64,000 nucleotides of DNA from Smallanthus sonchifolius (GCA_023525975.1 CM042025.1:1813001-1877000), one strand, 5' to 3'. Shown: positions 45,601 to 57,455, counted from the first letter of the stretch. Made by a program: numbers and translations. Notes: a model not told the origin generated them from the sequence alone.

Positions 45601-48600
45601 AACTCTAGTCTCTAGATGTATAATTTCACTTCTATTTAGTCCATGCTTTATTAAAAACTTAAGACTTTATAAATTATATATACAAAAATAAAAGATTAAA
45701 GAAAATCTTAAAAAAGATTCTAATAAAAGTAGATATTTAGGTTTCATTCTTTTTTGAAAAAATATATAATATTTTAACGGAACTTTTTAAGGAATTTGTG
45801 TTATTATAATCTATTGAAGAAAAAAAGAAGTTTGCATTGTCAGTTTCCATTCAATTCCTTGAGGGAATGAAAAAACAGCTTCCTCTCCCAAGGAATGAAA
45901 AATACTAAAATGGAAGGAAACACATTTGTATAGAATGGCCTATTCCATTCCTACGTGGTGGAAAAATACAAATTTCCCATTCCCTTGGAATAACCCATCC
46001 ATTCCTGCAAACTAAACATTGCCTTATAGCCATTTACGTTAGTTTAAGGATCACAAATGACTCGTATTAAACCCAGACAACTCATGACCAAGTTTCGCAA
46101 CTAAATTATATCCATTGCCATAACTTTGAAGTTTCCAAATCCTCTGTTCATCCCAAAGATAAATGATGCATTCACTATTTGCTCATGTTTAGGAGTATGC
46201 AACCAGCAACAAACAATGACAATAATATTATCGGGTGTCATGCAAATATACATGCAAGAAAAGTACAAAAAACACACATGCTGCCAATTGTAACCCTTAT
46301 TAATTGCAAAGTATTAATAAAGATGTTACCTCATAACGGTCCATGGTGACATGCATACGCCCTCCTCCAGATGCCACCTGTGCATCAATGCCTTTACCAC
46401 GTAGCTCTGAAAGTTCTGCTTCAAGTGTTTCAGCGAAACCAACACTTGAACCATCTAAAACATCACGACCATCAGTAAGCACATGAACACGTATCCTCTT
46501 GGCGCCATGCTGGCTAGCTCCTCTGAGCAATAACTGCAACCCAAAAATACACATGAATATAAAGTTTATAAACTAATGAAGGTCAAGTAATAAATACACA
46601 TTGAATGGTTAAATTGCTAAATTGCATATACCTGCAACTGATCAAGACGTGAGTGCACACCCCCATCACTCATCAATCCAATAAGGTGCAAGGTGTTGGT
46701 TGCAAAAGATTCCTTGATGTAATTAAAACCTTCATCTTCATATATTTTTCCAGAGGCAAGAGCCTGATCAACGAGTTTTGCACTAAAAGAAACAAAGATT
46801 CATAAGTAAAGGCCAGCTACATAGCATTAGAAAATTTTTCAAAAAAATGAGGATCAGAAGATGAACAGCCATGGTTTAAAAAAACGGACGAGGCGCCTCG
46901 AGGCAAGGCGTTAAGATAACGTATCTGAGGCGACGCCTGGGAGGAGGGGGGTTTATACGTACGCCTCTAGGTGTCAAGGCGTTCAAAAATACGTACGAGG
47001 CGTACGCCTCGAGGCGCGCCTCTTGCTGTTTTAGGGTTTAGATGATGAAATTAGTTACGAAAGTTCTATATTTATAAGATATATAACTTTTATATGTTTT
47101 TTTAGACTTTCTATGATGAAATTAGTAAGGAAAGTTCTATATTTATAAGATATATAATTTTTATATTTATTTTTTAATTCCGCCTCAGACTTACGCCTTG
47201 GTTCGCCTCGAGGAGCGATTCCGTTCTTTTAAACCTTGTGAACAGCAAGTGTATTGACTTTGTTTGTTACAAATATCGAAGGGACTCTATATTATTCTTT
47301 TGTTGTTTAATAACTGGGAATCTATATTAATTACTATTTACTGGCGATCGAATGCTACCGGAAAGCATGTAATCTCCCTCTAATAATGTCTTGCTCTGTG
47401 TTGTCAAAAGCCCTCCAGGCGAGCGCCTAGGCGCAAATTTAAAGCCCAGCGCAGCTATAGCGCCCGGAAGTGACCAAGGCGCAGATCTGGCCTTTTTTTG
47501 CAAAGGCTAGCTCAGGCGAGGGCTTTTTGCCAGGCGCCAAATCAACCAAGGCGTGGGCTTTATTCATTCAGGCGCATTCCAGTAATTAATTTTGAATTTT
47601 TTTTACTATTTTTTAGTCTTTCACTGGCGGCTAGGCCTAGAAAAAATAGGGACTACCAAATTCCAAATCAACGATCTTTTGTATATATACACACACTATT
47701 GAAGGTTACAGAATAACAAATTGAAGTTTAAAAAAGCAAGAAATGGTATTCAAATTTTGGTATTACTTTTGATTATCTATTACTTTTATCTTTTGGTACT
47801 AATTATAATAGTTTTTTTTTAATATTAGTGGTGTGGTATTAGTTTTCAATGTATAATATACTTTTTGTTTTTATCCTTCTATATGCGCCTTTTTTATCTC
47901 AAGCCCTCGCTTTTTTTGCGCCTAGCGCCTAGGCCCGAGGCAATGCCTATGCGCCTTGAGTGCGCCTATCGCATTTGACAACACAGGTCTTGCTTAGAAA
48001 GAAAAAAAAAATTAAATGGGGTAATTGGGGTCAAACGAAGGGAAGAAAGATCACCCTTGAGCAAAGATCCTTCCAGCACCAAGAGCATTATGTCCAACTT
48101 CACTGTTTCCCATGTCGTCCTCAGTGGGAAGCCCAACAGCAGTACCATGAGCTCTCACCAACCTCCATTTATCAGGAGCGCCCTATAGCAAAATACACAC
48201 ATCGAAGATTATTCAACACATCTGATTACTAACAAATCAAGATAACATCTACAAAGATGGCCTGCAAGACTGCAACCGGTTCATTTTAGCTTGAAAGAGA
48301 ATAATTTTCTTCAGTTTTCTTGTTTTATGGAATTGGTTCAGTCCCGTAGCATCAAATAGACCTAAAAAACTAGGTGTATCTTTTCTAAAAATTTAGGACT
48401 TCTTATGAGGACCACTTGATAAACTATCTCTTCACTAGGCTCAGACAAAACCACTTCTACAAAACAGAGTAAATGATAATCTTTGATTGAATACAAACCC
48501 CAAAGCACATTCAGATCTTATTAACACATCTACTAGAAAAATATATGAAATATTAGTTCAAACTCATTGATTTGATTCGATTAAACTCACTTTTTTCCAA

Positions 48601-49875
48601 TTAAAAACAATTATCCCTCATTGATGCCTTAAAAAATCAACAGATATACATTTAAAAAATACAGATACAGATGTATAGCAAGTTGAGAGAAAACAATAAG
48701 CTCAGCACCACTGGTATTATTTTTTCCCACTAGTTCAGAGTTCAGATAAACCACCTATCATATCCAATAGACCTAACCTTATTCTACATAACAGAAGTAC
48801 TGATGAATTTTTTATTGAATACAAAACCAAAGCACATTCAGAATTTCAGATCTTATTAAGTATTAACACATCTCCTCAAAACATATATTCAACATTAGTT
48901 CAAATTCATCAATTAGCTTCGATTAAACACACTTATTTTCCCTAACCTACAACGATTAACTACTTCCGATTGTGATGTAATTGAGATGAGTGATTCTTCA
49001 GATCTAACTTACAATTAACAATGATTACTCGCCATTGACGGCTTCAGATATCAAATGATATACATTAACAAATACAGCTACAACGATGCGTAGAACTAGG
49101 ACGATCAACTACTTCCAATTCGATCAAGATGAGTGATTCTTCAGATCTAACTTACAATTAACAATGATTACTCGCCATTGATGGCTTCCGATATCTAATG
49201 ATATACATTAACAAATACAGCTACAATGATGCGTAGAACTAGAACGATTAACTACTTCCGATTGTGATGTAATCAAGATGAGTGATCATTCAGATCTAAT
49301 TTATGATTAACAACGATTACTCGCCATTGACGACTTCAAAAATCAAATGATATACCTTAACAAATACAGCTACAATGATGTGTAGAACTAGAATGATTAA
49401 CTACTTCCGATTGTGATGTAATCCAGATGAGTGATTATTCAGATCTAATTTACAATTAACAACGATTACTCGTCATTGACGACTTTCAGAAATCAAACGA
49501 TACACGTTAACAAATACAGCTACAATGATGCGTAGAACTAGAACGATTAACTACTTCCGATTGTGATGTAATCGAGATGAGTGATTATTCAAATCTAATT
49601 TACGATTAACAACGATTACTCGCCATCGACGGCTTCAAAAATCAAACGATACACATTAACAAATACAGATACAATGATGCGTAATGCGTAGAAATTAGAC
49701 AGAAAGTAGTTACGTTCTTGAGAGAGTCCATAGTAGGAGTTTCAGCGACATGAATGCAGTTGAACTTATCGGGAGAAGCTTCACCCCAACCGTCCAAAAC
49801 AATCATAGCCACCAGCTTTCCCTTCGGTAGCTTGGGATGATCCGCCAATTTCCATGAAAATCCGGTGCTCCCCAT
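42608..49875 (-). CDS. 2,3-bisphosphoglycerate-independent phosphoglycerate mutase
   Basis: Cytosolic glycolytic enzyme interconverting 3- and 2-phosphoglycerate, Mn2+-dependent, alkaline-phosphatase superfamily. Nine exons join in frame to 557 residues, the normal plant length: 49875-49714, 48182-48055, 46782-46632, 46533-46330, 45137-44713, 44295-44103, 43963-43868, 43002-42850, 42769-42608. All introns are GT-AG. Key residues are present: Asp28 in VLDGWGE, the phospho-acceptor Ser81 in GNSEVGH, Asp430 and His434 in NGDMVGHTGD, Asp471-His472 in TADHGNAED, and His500 in TSHT. The substrate-binding insert domain has HVLTDGRD, ASGGGRM and FNFRADR. No transit peptide is seen, which fits the cytosol. 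The C terminus ends LIEVVD. The ATG gives the family start (MGSTGFSWKLADHPKLPKGK). The frame is intact; introns hold several transposons. Plant members are called iPGAM or PGM. Confidence 0.97.
44431..44694. mobile_element. MITE-like element in a mutase intron
   Basis: Starts TAGAGGTGG and ends CCACCCCTA, an imperfect inverted repeat, with GTCGGGTAACAGG-like subterminal text. No TSD found, so the boundaries are tentative. Confidence 0.42.
46862..47246. mobile_element. hAT-type MITE in mutase intron 2
   Basis: Element 46870-47238 with inverted ends CATGGTTTAAAA and TTTTAAACCTTG, and the GC-rich motif GAGGCG...CGCCTC repeated in both directions. Flanked by the perfect 8-bp repeat TGAACAGC (46862-46869, 47239-47246). 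No transposase. Confidence 0.87.
47388..47994. mobile_element. second hAT-type MITE in mutase intron 2
   Basis: Element 47396-47986 with inverted ends CTGTGTTGTCAAA and TTTGACAACACAG, and subterminal GCGCCTAGGCGC-type motifs. Flanked by the perfect 8-bp repeat GTCTTGCT (47388-47395, 47987-47994). 591 bp, no transposase. It lies only about 60 bases from exon 2. Confidence 0.88.
48950..49690. repeat. ~147-bp tandem repeat in mutase intron 1
   Basis: Five copies with landmarks GAGTGATTATTCAGATCTAA (about 48988, 49130, 49280, 49428, 49578) and GCGTAGAACTAGAACGATTA. The three downstream copies are most alike and the first is most diverged. The array ends about 20 bases from the exon 1 donor site. 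Confidence 0.85.
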
Positions 49876-49954
49876 CGTTTTCTCAGTCTCGGTTTCTTCC
49901 CTAGATCTCGTTAGGGTTTGAAAATGAAGTAAAAGGAGTAGGTGGATTTCTGAA

Positions 49955-49966
49955 CAATTATATATT
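49955..49966 (-). promoter_or_regulatory. TATA box of the mutase gene
   Basis: ATTATATATTGT (AATATATAAT on the minus strand), about 80-90 bases upstream of the ATG at 49875. The initiation site would fall about 55 bases before the start codon. Confidence 0.5.
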
Positions 49967-50391
49967 GTGATTCCTGGTATTTTTATTTCTTGTATTTATC
50001 AAAAAGTCCCCCGAGTATGGCCTATAGTTCATAATAGCCCTTGCTGTTTAGACCGACCTAAGCAATAGCATCGGGGCAGAACCGAACTAGACTGCCTGAT
50101 TTTTTTTATCAGCGTTCCGATGTGAATTTTTTCACGGGTTGATTAGCAGTGTATAGGTCGTCAAAATCAAGTCTTACAAATTTTAACACTTAACTAATAC
50201 CCACCGAACAACATCGGTACCGGCGTCGGTAATACCAGAACGGGTCTCGGTATTCTTTTTTTCGATCTAAGTAAAACGTGTGTCGATATCCTTTTGGGCA
50301 TGACAAGGCTTTATTTTTTAGGTTTTTTTTTTCGCCTGCTATAACTGATACCGACCGAATTCACGCCGCGTAGTGAGTGGAATCCCACTAG
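49967..50391 (+). mobile_element. intergenic DNA with a decayed Helitron-like 3' end
   Basis: No gene seen. At 50363-50391 the text CACGCCGCGTAGTGAGTGG, a short spacer and CTAGTT resembles the Helitron 3' end at 16354-16382 but the stem has decayed. The 5' end was not found. Confidence 0.35.
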
Positions 50392-50699
50392 TTATAATAC
50401 ATATTGCAAAAAACAAGTAAATTACATTTTACGTCATTTATGTATATATCAAATTACGTCCTTAAAACTAAGGAAATAACTAAAATCGTCCTTTATGTTT
50501 AAATTTTATAACAATTTATGTTCTTTGATCTAACGGGTATTAGATTTTGGGGTTAAGTTTAGTCACGTGTGATGCACATGAGGGTAGTTTAGTTATTATA
50601 ATATTTACTTAAAAAATTATTAAATAAAAATAATAAAATTAAGAAATCCCCCTCTCTCTACCCTCAATGTCTCTTGTCGATTCTAAACCCCTTCATCTT

Positions 50700-50935
50700 G
50701 CAAATTGATTAACAGAAAAAATAACAACCACTAGTTTATCCTAGTCGAAAAGTTGTATACCGAAGACTTCACTAAAAATGGGGAGGTTTTGGGTTTAAGT
50801 CCCACTTGTGATAAAAAAAAAGGGTCCAAGTTGGGCCAGTGGGTTTTCTCACCTATGGTGAGTTCCTCCTGAGGGAGATGGGGATGATCGGGTGAATCAG
50901 TGGCTCGTCAGTGATCCAAATTGCCGTTAAAAAAA
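50700..50935 (+). repeat. probable SINE (Au-like)
   Basis: GGTTTTGGGTTTAAGTCCCAC (about 50790-50811) resembles a Pol III B box in a tRNA-derived head. The body CAAGTTGGGCCAGTGGGTTTTC and the end TTGCCGTTAAAAAAAC parallel the clearer SINE at 60301-60517, which ends TTGCCGTTCAAAAAAAAAA. The 5' end and TSD are not resolved. Confidence 0.5.
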
Positions 50936-51478
50936 CAAAAATACCCATGCTTCTAGATTCCCGACGGACTTCACAGTCATGGCGATTGATGATGATGCGG
51001 TGAATTTGGTTAACAAATTTTTCAACATTTTGACCAAATTATCAATTTGTATACAAAATCATATGCTAATGTCAATTTCAAAAACAAAGGGTGGTTGCTA
51101 GCGAACTTGAAAATTGGAGGGTTGGATTTAAAAAGTAAAAGAAGAAAAAGAGAATATTCGAGAAGCATCTAGTAAGGAAAGAAAGCCATGCTATTGTGAG
51201 CCGGCTTTGACTTGGGCGTCACGGATTGTTACTTTTTACCAACGGCTGCCCTTCTAACACCGCACCATCTTCAATCTCATGTTTCTTGCTTCAAAAGTCA
51301 AAATGAAACACCCTAATTTCATTCATGCAACCCGGGCCCCCACTAAGCACAAACTCAGATGCAGGCCCACATACAAACAAGCATTTGCAAATTGCAATAC
51401 AACCAAGTGCACCAACGGAAGAGGTGAACAGAAAAAACTGGTTTAGGCCCGCCAAATAGATTTCAAACCCGACCTGAT
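50936..51478. other. intergenic DNA, no supported gene
   Basis: A short open stretch from an ATG at 50979 (MAIDDDAVNLVNKFF...) has no family signature that I recognise and soon stops. The remainder leads into an AACCGGTTT-type repeat. Confidence 0.35.
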
Positions 51479-52808
51479 TGTACAACGAAACTGGTTTGAA
51501 TTAACCCGGCATGGAACCCGGCCCAACCCGTATGTATAGAATAGGGTTTTTTTTTTTTTCGAGTTCAATAACAATGAGAAGAATTAATATAGGACGATTA
51601 CAATAAAGTAACAGGTAAACGGGTAACAGGTAAACGGGCAACAAGTTGCGCTTTTTGAATAGCAAAACTGATCCTACTAAAAACATAGTTTTGGGTCTTA
51701 GGGGCCGAAATATTACTATGCACGACTCGTTGAACCCTGTTTAGGAATTCCACTGCCTCCGGTGCTAGGAACCCAAAAGTATCAAAAGCAAAAGGAATAA
51801 ACACGTGTTGGTTCTCTAAACAAGCTTTCTCGTGTTTAGCAACTTTGTCTGATTCCGCCTTTAAAGCAGCATGACCCGCCACAACCCCATTTTCCCTAAG
51901 CCCCACAAGAGAGGACACTTCTGTAAGGTCCACACAAGCGTGTTTCCCCCCTGCCCAACCAAACACAAGAATATCAGCCGACCGTAGAGTAGACCTTCCT
52001 TCAAGCGGATCTGTCAGAAAGTTCACGGGAGCCTCTTTTTTAGCAGAAATTCCTGCCCGTTTGAGAACATCACAAATAACATCCCTAACCAAATCATGCC
52101 TGTATTTAAACCCGGGTAACTCTTTGCAATGGACCGCATGCTCGCCAAAAGAATCCAAACAAGCCTTGCGGCAAACTGGGCAGGACTCATCAGTCGGAAA
52201 CAAGGGGATCATTAGCCGATACTTGAGGATAGCCCGGTACTCCACAGCCGACATATGCTGACCTAGTTCTTCAATGGGGATAACTGTTAGAAAATCTTGA
52301 GCCCGAGGAGCCCGGAGACATTCAAACACCGCTTTTTGGCGAGGTGATAAATCAAACTTTACTCCCAAGTTCTTATTGGATGCAGGTTTGGAACATGACC
52401 CGTTGCGGTTTGGATGGTGAAACCGGTTTGGAACCCTAACCTGGTGCTGTTTACCGTTTTTTTGAATTTTTTGACTATTTCCTCCCTATATGTTAGTATA
52501 AGTAGATATTCGTTGTATTGTTGAATCACATCATTCTCTACTCTTTTCAATCTCAAAAACACTCAATATTTAATAAAAACTCGAAGTTTATTTTGTTTTA
52601 TCTGTATTTTATTAATTAAATTGAAAAAAAAAATTAAACCGGTTTGGCATCAACCTGTTTCTGGCCCGTCCCAAACCGCATCAGATAGGTTCGACTCCTT
52701 CCCCTCCTCAAACCGGTTTGGGTCTCAACCCGGTATTAACCAAATTTGACAAAACATGCTCGGTTTGCAACTTGAACCGGTTTGGCCTAAGACCCCGGTT
52801 TGTACACC
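51479..52808. mobile_element. AACCGGTTT-type element enclosing a retroelement fragment (tentative)
   Basis: The right end (TTTGTACACCTCT near 52798-52811) matches the TIR of the MULE-type MITE at 40901-41426. On the left, TGTACAACGAAACTGGTTT at 51479 is TIR-like. The subterminal text on both sides is rich in AAACCGGTTTG. I could not find a target-site duplication, so boundaries are approximate. A retroelement polyprotein fragment and its poly-A lie inside. Confidence 0.4.
51598..52390 (-). pseudogene. non-LTR retroelement C-terminal fragment with zinc motif and restriction-like nuclease signature
   Basis: About 256 residues open on the minus strand. It lacks a true start codon (the frame is open further upstream to about 52390, where repeat DNA begins), so it is 5'-truncated. 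Counting from the Leu/Met at 52368, a putative zinc site is CPVCRKAC (63-70) with HAVHC (77-81). Then ISAKKEAPV (107-115), LRSADILVFGW (128-138) and KHACVDLTE (142-150) give the D-...-(hydrophobic)-D-L-T pattern of PD-(D/E)XK, restriction-like endonucleases. Similar C-terminal regions follow reverse transcriptase in some plant retroelement ORFs. The 3' end is followed by an A-tract (51549-51562 as T on plus), as in a reverse-transcribed insertion. The class name is inference. Confidence 0.6.
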
Positions 52809-52811
52809 TCT

Positions 52812-53958
52812 AACCATATTCTTACAAATAATCTAGATACAAGTTTGATTTATGATGTATAAAAGGGAAGTTTGGATATATTATCATATTTTTTCTGTGT
52901 CAACCTTATCTTACCTGCACCGTAAGTTGTGACAAACTGGTGATCTTTTTATAGGGGTCAATTTTTTCGGTGCTTGAATATATCTTAACTGGAAGTTTGA
53001 ATTTCCGGTTTAGTCGGGTCAAATAATTAATGATAACTTGTTACAATCGGTGAAACTAAGAGTTACAATGAGATTTTTGAAGTTATCATAACTATGAAAA
53101 GGTAGTGAACCGTTCAATAATTGATACTCGTTTTTTATTTATTTTCACTTTGTTTTACAAATGCAATATGTATAGACTGATCATTTCTAAGTTAAAAAAA
53201 TTTCTTGGAGGTTGGCGATAAAATACATCAGGGGTCGGTTGAGAAACTATAATAGACGTTACATGTTAAAAAATAAAGACCGTAGGGTCTGTTAACCCGC
53301 ACCCAGTATATTAGATCATCCACAAATTGTATTGTACAACATAGCATTAAAAAACAAGACAAACGAATCTTAATCTATAAAAGAGATATCAAAATGCTTT
53401 TGTACTTGATATTCTTCCTTCATTAAAAACTAAGTTAGAGATGGGTTGGAATAATATAAAACACTACAATTATAAAATGTAAATATATTTTTTAACTAAA
53501 GTCAAAAATTATATTACACTACAAATACAATAATAAAAAATGAAATTACAGTTCACAAATCTTTAAATGCTTCTTTATACAACTTGCAATTTGACACGTT
53601 ATGAAATGCAAGCTCAATAAATAGAGTGAAACATTCAATGTAATCTGACTCTTGCAATCTAACCCGTTATCCTACCATCCGCAATCTAACTTGTTACAAC
53701 CTGTCACCAACGAAACCCAAGCTACAGGATGACCCCACCCGGCGATCTACAGCTTGACCCATTACAACCTATCAACAACGGCCAAAAAAATGCGAGACCC
53801 GTTAAAAAATAATGCATAAAGGAATTTATTTCACTTTTACAGTGGAAGATATATAATGCAAATGGTTTAGAAAAATGCGTAATAAAAATGAACACAATAA
53901 ATAATATCTCATATTTTTTATGGAAAATTTTTGATAAAAGAATTCATTTCACTTTTAT
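52812..53958. other. intergenic DNA, no supported gene
   Basis: Repeat-like A/T-rich text. 53808-53890 (TTTATTTCACTTTTA...GATATATAATGCAAATGG) is partly duplicated at 53930-54180, around the hAT element. Confidence 0.4.
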
Positions 53959-54142
53959 GGTGCAAGTAAGTGACGGAACCAGAAGTTCTTAGTCAGAGGA
54001 TAATTATAATGTTCTCTTCTCTACCGATTATAACTAAGTGGTCTAACTCATGTCTCGTTTAAAAAAAAACACAACTTTTGTATACAAATAAATTTACAAA
54101 TTCTGATGACCGGATGGTGAATGGACCCTCCCCTGGTGCAAG
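53959..54142. mobile_element. short hAT-like element with 8-bp TSD
   Basis: Element 53967-54134, flanked by the perfect 8-bp repeat GGTGCAAG (53959-53966, 54135-54142). The ends (TGACGGAACCAG, GGACCCTCCCCT) form only a weak inverted repeat reminiscent of the CAGGGGCGGA family. It interrupts the second copy of a local duplication. Confidence 0.65.
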
Positions 54143-54789
54143 ATATATGATGCATTGATGCAAATGGTTTAGAAAAATCAAAATACAGAAATATTATAAA
54201 TGAAGTAGGGTTTTGATTATTGATAATTCAAATTTTTATTTTTCAAGTTTTAAGTGAAGATCAAAAGCAACCCGTTTTCCTTTTCAAATTTGGCATACTA
54301 TTAAATATTAAAATTTATATATGTAATTGGAGATGTGTCTTGGTCGACATAAACAACCAAAAAATTATTACATTTTTAAAACATATAATAAACATTGATT
54401 TTGACATATATATTGTAGTCATCCTATAGATAATTATTCGGTTTTTCATAGTTAGCATCAACTCATTATTTGAAGGCTTGATGGCGAAAGATACACCTTT
54501 CTTTTCGTTTACTAGAATACGTTGAAATATTCTATCTACCGATTAGATTATGAGAATAATCAAAATGAATGGTTCATAATTAAACAAATATATTATATTA
54601 TATAAAATAAATAATTGTATAGCATATATAAAAACATTTTTATACATGCGTCAACACGATTTGGTTTAACAAGATCAGATCATCTTCGATAGAGAACTAA
54701 ATGACAAAGGTGGTGATGACATGGTGTTCTTTGCAACGATGCACCATCACATTATTGACCATCTCAAAGGAAACTTTATTATAAATATA
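54143..54789. other. AT-rich intergenic DNA
   Basis: No gene or complete element recognised. Confidence 0.4.
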
Positions 54790-54816
54790 ACTAGTTGAAT
54801 ACCCGTGCTTTACGGT
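54790..54816 (-). mobile_element. Helitron 3' end (minus strand)
   Basis: On the minus strand: CCGT-AAAGC-ACGG, a short spacer, then CTAGT followed by T. The stem is 4 bp. The 5' end was not located to the right. Confidence 0.5.
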
Positions 54817-55917
54817 AAGTATCAGGTCGTCTAATTCGCTCATCATAGATTCGGTTAGTCACAATACCACAACGGTAACATCACTCGATACAGGTTACGA
54901 TACCAAAAAAACTCAATTTTGAATACAATCCGTTTTCAAATTAATTTATATCGTAACGTTGACAAAAAAAAGTAATAAAAAACGGTCGCGTACTCCGTTT
55001 TTTGAAAGAAAAAAATTAACGAACGAAAGATATTAAAGAAAAACAATTATTAGAAAATTAAACGGATTAAAGGTGTATATTATATATAACAGAAGAGTTA
55101 AAAAAAAAGTAAAAGCATGTGTGACCGAAAACCAGTGGATGTGACACCATTCAAGTAGCCTCTCTTTTAATCTATTTTATAATTTGATAAAATGTAAAAA
55201 TAATTGTAAGGAAACTAAGTTATGCAAAATATTATATAGAGAATAAAATTACTGAGAAGGAAACCAAATAGTTTGATTTAGTACACAGACATGATAGTAT
55301 GATACATCACAAATTTAAAAAAAAAATAGAAATCATGGAATAAAAATAACTGGATAGTAAACTTATTAATTTCAGTATATTTATACTTATAAAAATTGTT
55401 TTCTCGACATAATAATATAATCTTATATAAATCCTAGACCTTAAACCTTGAAGCGCCTCAAGCAAGGATTTTAAGTGTCTTATACTTTTGAAATATAAGC
55501 GGGCGAAGAATTTTGAGCTCATAAAATTGTGACACGTGACGTAACCATATGAACAAATAAAATGAAAGAAGTATATCAGATAAACATTTATATGTATGAT
55601 TACAAAGAAATACTCATGAGCTAGATCCTTCATATACATAAAAACAAAAAAACAATCCCTCTATATAACATATATGAATATATATAGATCATTCGTACAT
55701 TGAATGATTATTAGAAAAATTGAGGGAGTGGAATAAACTCACACAACCTATCCTAAGCAGTCCCAATTTCACATTTTGTAACCAAGATGTCATTTTGAGC
55801 CTCATAATCATGAATCATTATTTACTCAATGACTCAAAATGAAAATATCATGATCCATATGCAATCTATGCACCCAATTGGATCCCAAACTGGTCATTTT
55901 GATTTGGTTGATCAAGT
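54817..55917. other. AT-rich intergenic DNA / 3' flank of the LOR gene
   Basis: No supported gene; 55307-55639 is open on the minus strand but AT-rich with no family signature. The last part probably contains the 3' UTR of the LURP-one-related gene. Confidence 0.4.
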
Positions 55918-57001
55918 TTATGATGATAACCTTTTGGAAGAACCACCAAACATTTGATCTAGAAGGACAACAATAGCCATCGCAACGGCGGAATCGTTTT
56001 CCGACTGTACAACCAGACGGAAAACATCTCCGCCGAAAGCAACTCCTTTGACGGCTTCCTTACGCTTGAGCTCAGCAATGCGACGTCGTTTGTCGTCATA
56101 CACTACGCAACACCTTTGTGAGTAAGAGCCTTCGATCTCGTACGCCACGTTCTTTTTGTTTCTGTTCTTCGGTGATCCTGTGGTGCTCACGTAAGCTAGC
56201 GACTTTGCGTTCAGGAAGTTGACGTGTTTCGTTACCGTGAAACGAGGATTCGTCGTCGTTTCTCCGTCGTACACTAGCCAACTGTCCGTAAGGCTTAACC
56301 TCTGTTTAATTAACGAAATATGCATTTAGTCAGAAATCAATCAAATCAAAAGTTCAAAACTAAGAAAAAATATCCAGCAAATTAAATCGCCCATGTGAAT
56401 GACGATCTCTTTATTTTAGGCTTAGGTTATATGAACACCACCAACATGATATCCGGACACCACCTCTTATACGTGTCGTATATGGCTATACGAAGCACAA
56501 TACATTTCATATTGAGCCATTTTGGACATAATACAGGCCGTATTAGTGGCATGTCTGGACTGTTGGTTTGACTTTTTGGCTATACGACCTGTATCGGTGC
56601 TATACGAGTCGTATAGCTGTTGTATCTTTAGTAGCACTCTTATTTTACACATAATCAAGAAAATACCCTTGTGATGCATCCAATAGATGGATACTCATTT
56701 ATATATATATAAAAATAGATATGCATACCTTCCGGCGGATGGTGAGGAGAGAGTGGCCGGAGGCATCCATGAGAACAATCTCCGCCTTGTTGGCGGCGGC
56801 GTAATTGTCGACTCGGAAGACGAGATTACCCTTGGTATCGAAGACGGTGAATCCATCGCAATTGAAGAGCAATGATTTCTTCCAAACAGTGAGGACTACG
56901 GGATTAAGATTCCGGCCGGCGGTGGAAGATTCAGTGAAGAACCGCTGTTTATCGGAAGAAACCAGCGCCGGAATAACAGCTTTAGGGTATACTTTTGTCA
57001 T
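55918..57001 (-). CDS. LURP-one-related (LOR) protein
   Basis: Two exons (57001-56729 and 56301-55918) give 218 residues with a GT-AG intron of 427 bases. The protein belongs to the LURP-one-related family, a tubby-C-like beta-barrel fold. Typical motifs in order: LTVWKKSLLFNCDGFTVFD (about 38-56), NLVFRVDNY (60-68), VLMDASGHSLLTIRRK (76-91, end of exon 1), then LSLTDSWLVYDG (exon 2), NVAYEIEGSYSQR and GVAFGGDVFRLVVQ near the C terminus. The C terminus is GGSSKRLSS. Arabidopsis LURP1, the founder, is needed for full basal defence against an oomycete; most LORs have no assigned role. The ATG at 57001 is the first in frame. No signal peptide or membrane segment. Intact. Confidence 0.94.
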
Positions 57002-57112
57002 CACTGATATTCAGTTGTGTTTGTGTAAATTTAGAAGAAAATGAGAGAATTGAGAGTGCTTGTTTTGGTTGGTGGTTGATGATGCCCAGGGTAGGAAGCG
57101 GTGAAGAGGGTT

Positions 57113-57119
57113 CTTTATA
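57113..57119 (-). promoter_or_regulatory. TATA box of the LOR gene
   Basis: TATAAAG on the minus strand, about 112 bases upstream of the start codon at 57001, in a suitable position for a leader of about 80 bases. Confidence 0.55.
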
Positions 57120-57455
57120 GTATGTTTAGTAGGTTCTGAGATGACGAAAATACCCCTAGCAGTGGAGGAAGTTTGAATATGTTGTTCTTGTAATATACAG
57201 GAAAAGCAGGGGTAATGAACCATTGAAGATTTGAAGTATTCCAACTTCTTGCATATAATATTTGGAATATTTATATTTTATAATTTATACTTTTAACTCT
57301 CATGTTTTTTTTACATCAAATAATATTAATAAAACAGATGTCGGTTAAAAAAGGCTAATCGAACATCAAAACCAAGACATTACAAGAATAACAAGGGGTT
57401 CTGCAATCACTCGGTCCATCCTACCTTATATTTATTGTTTTGACTAGCTATCCAA

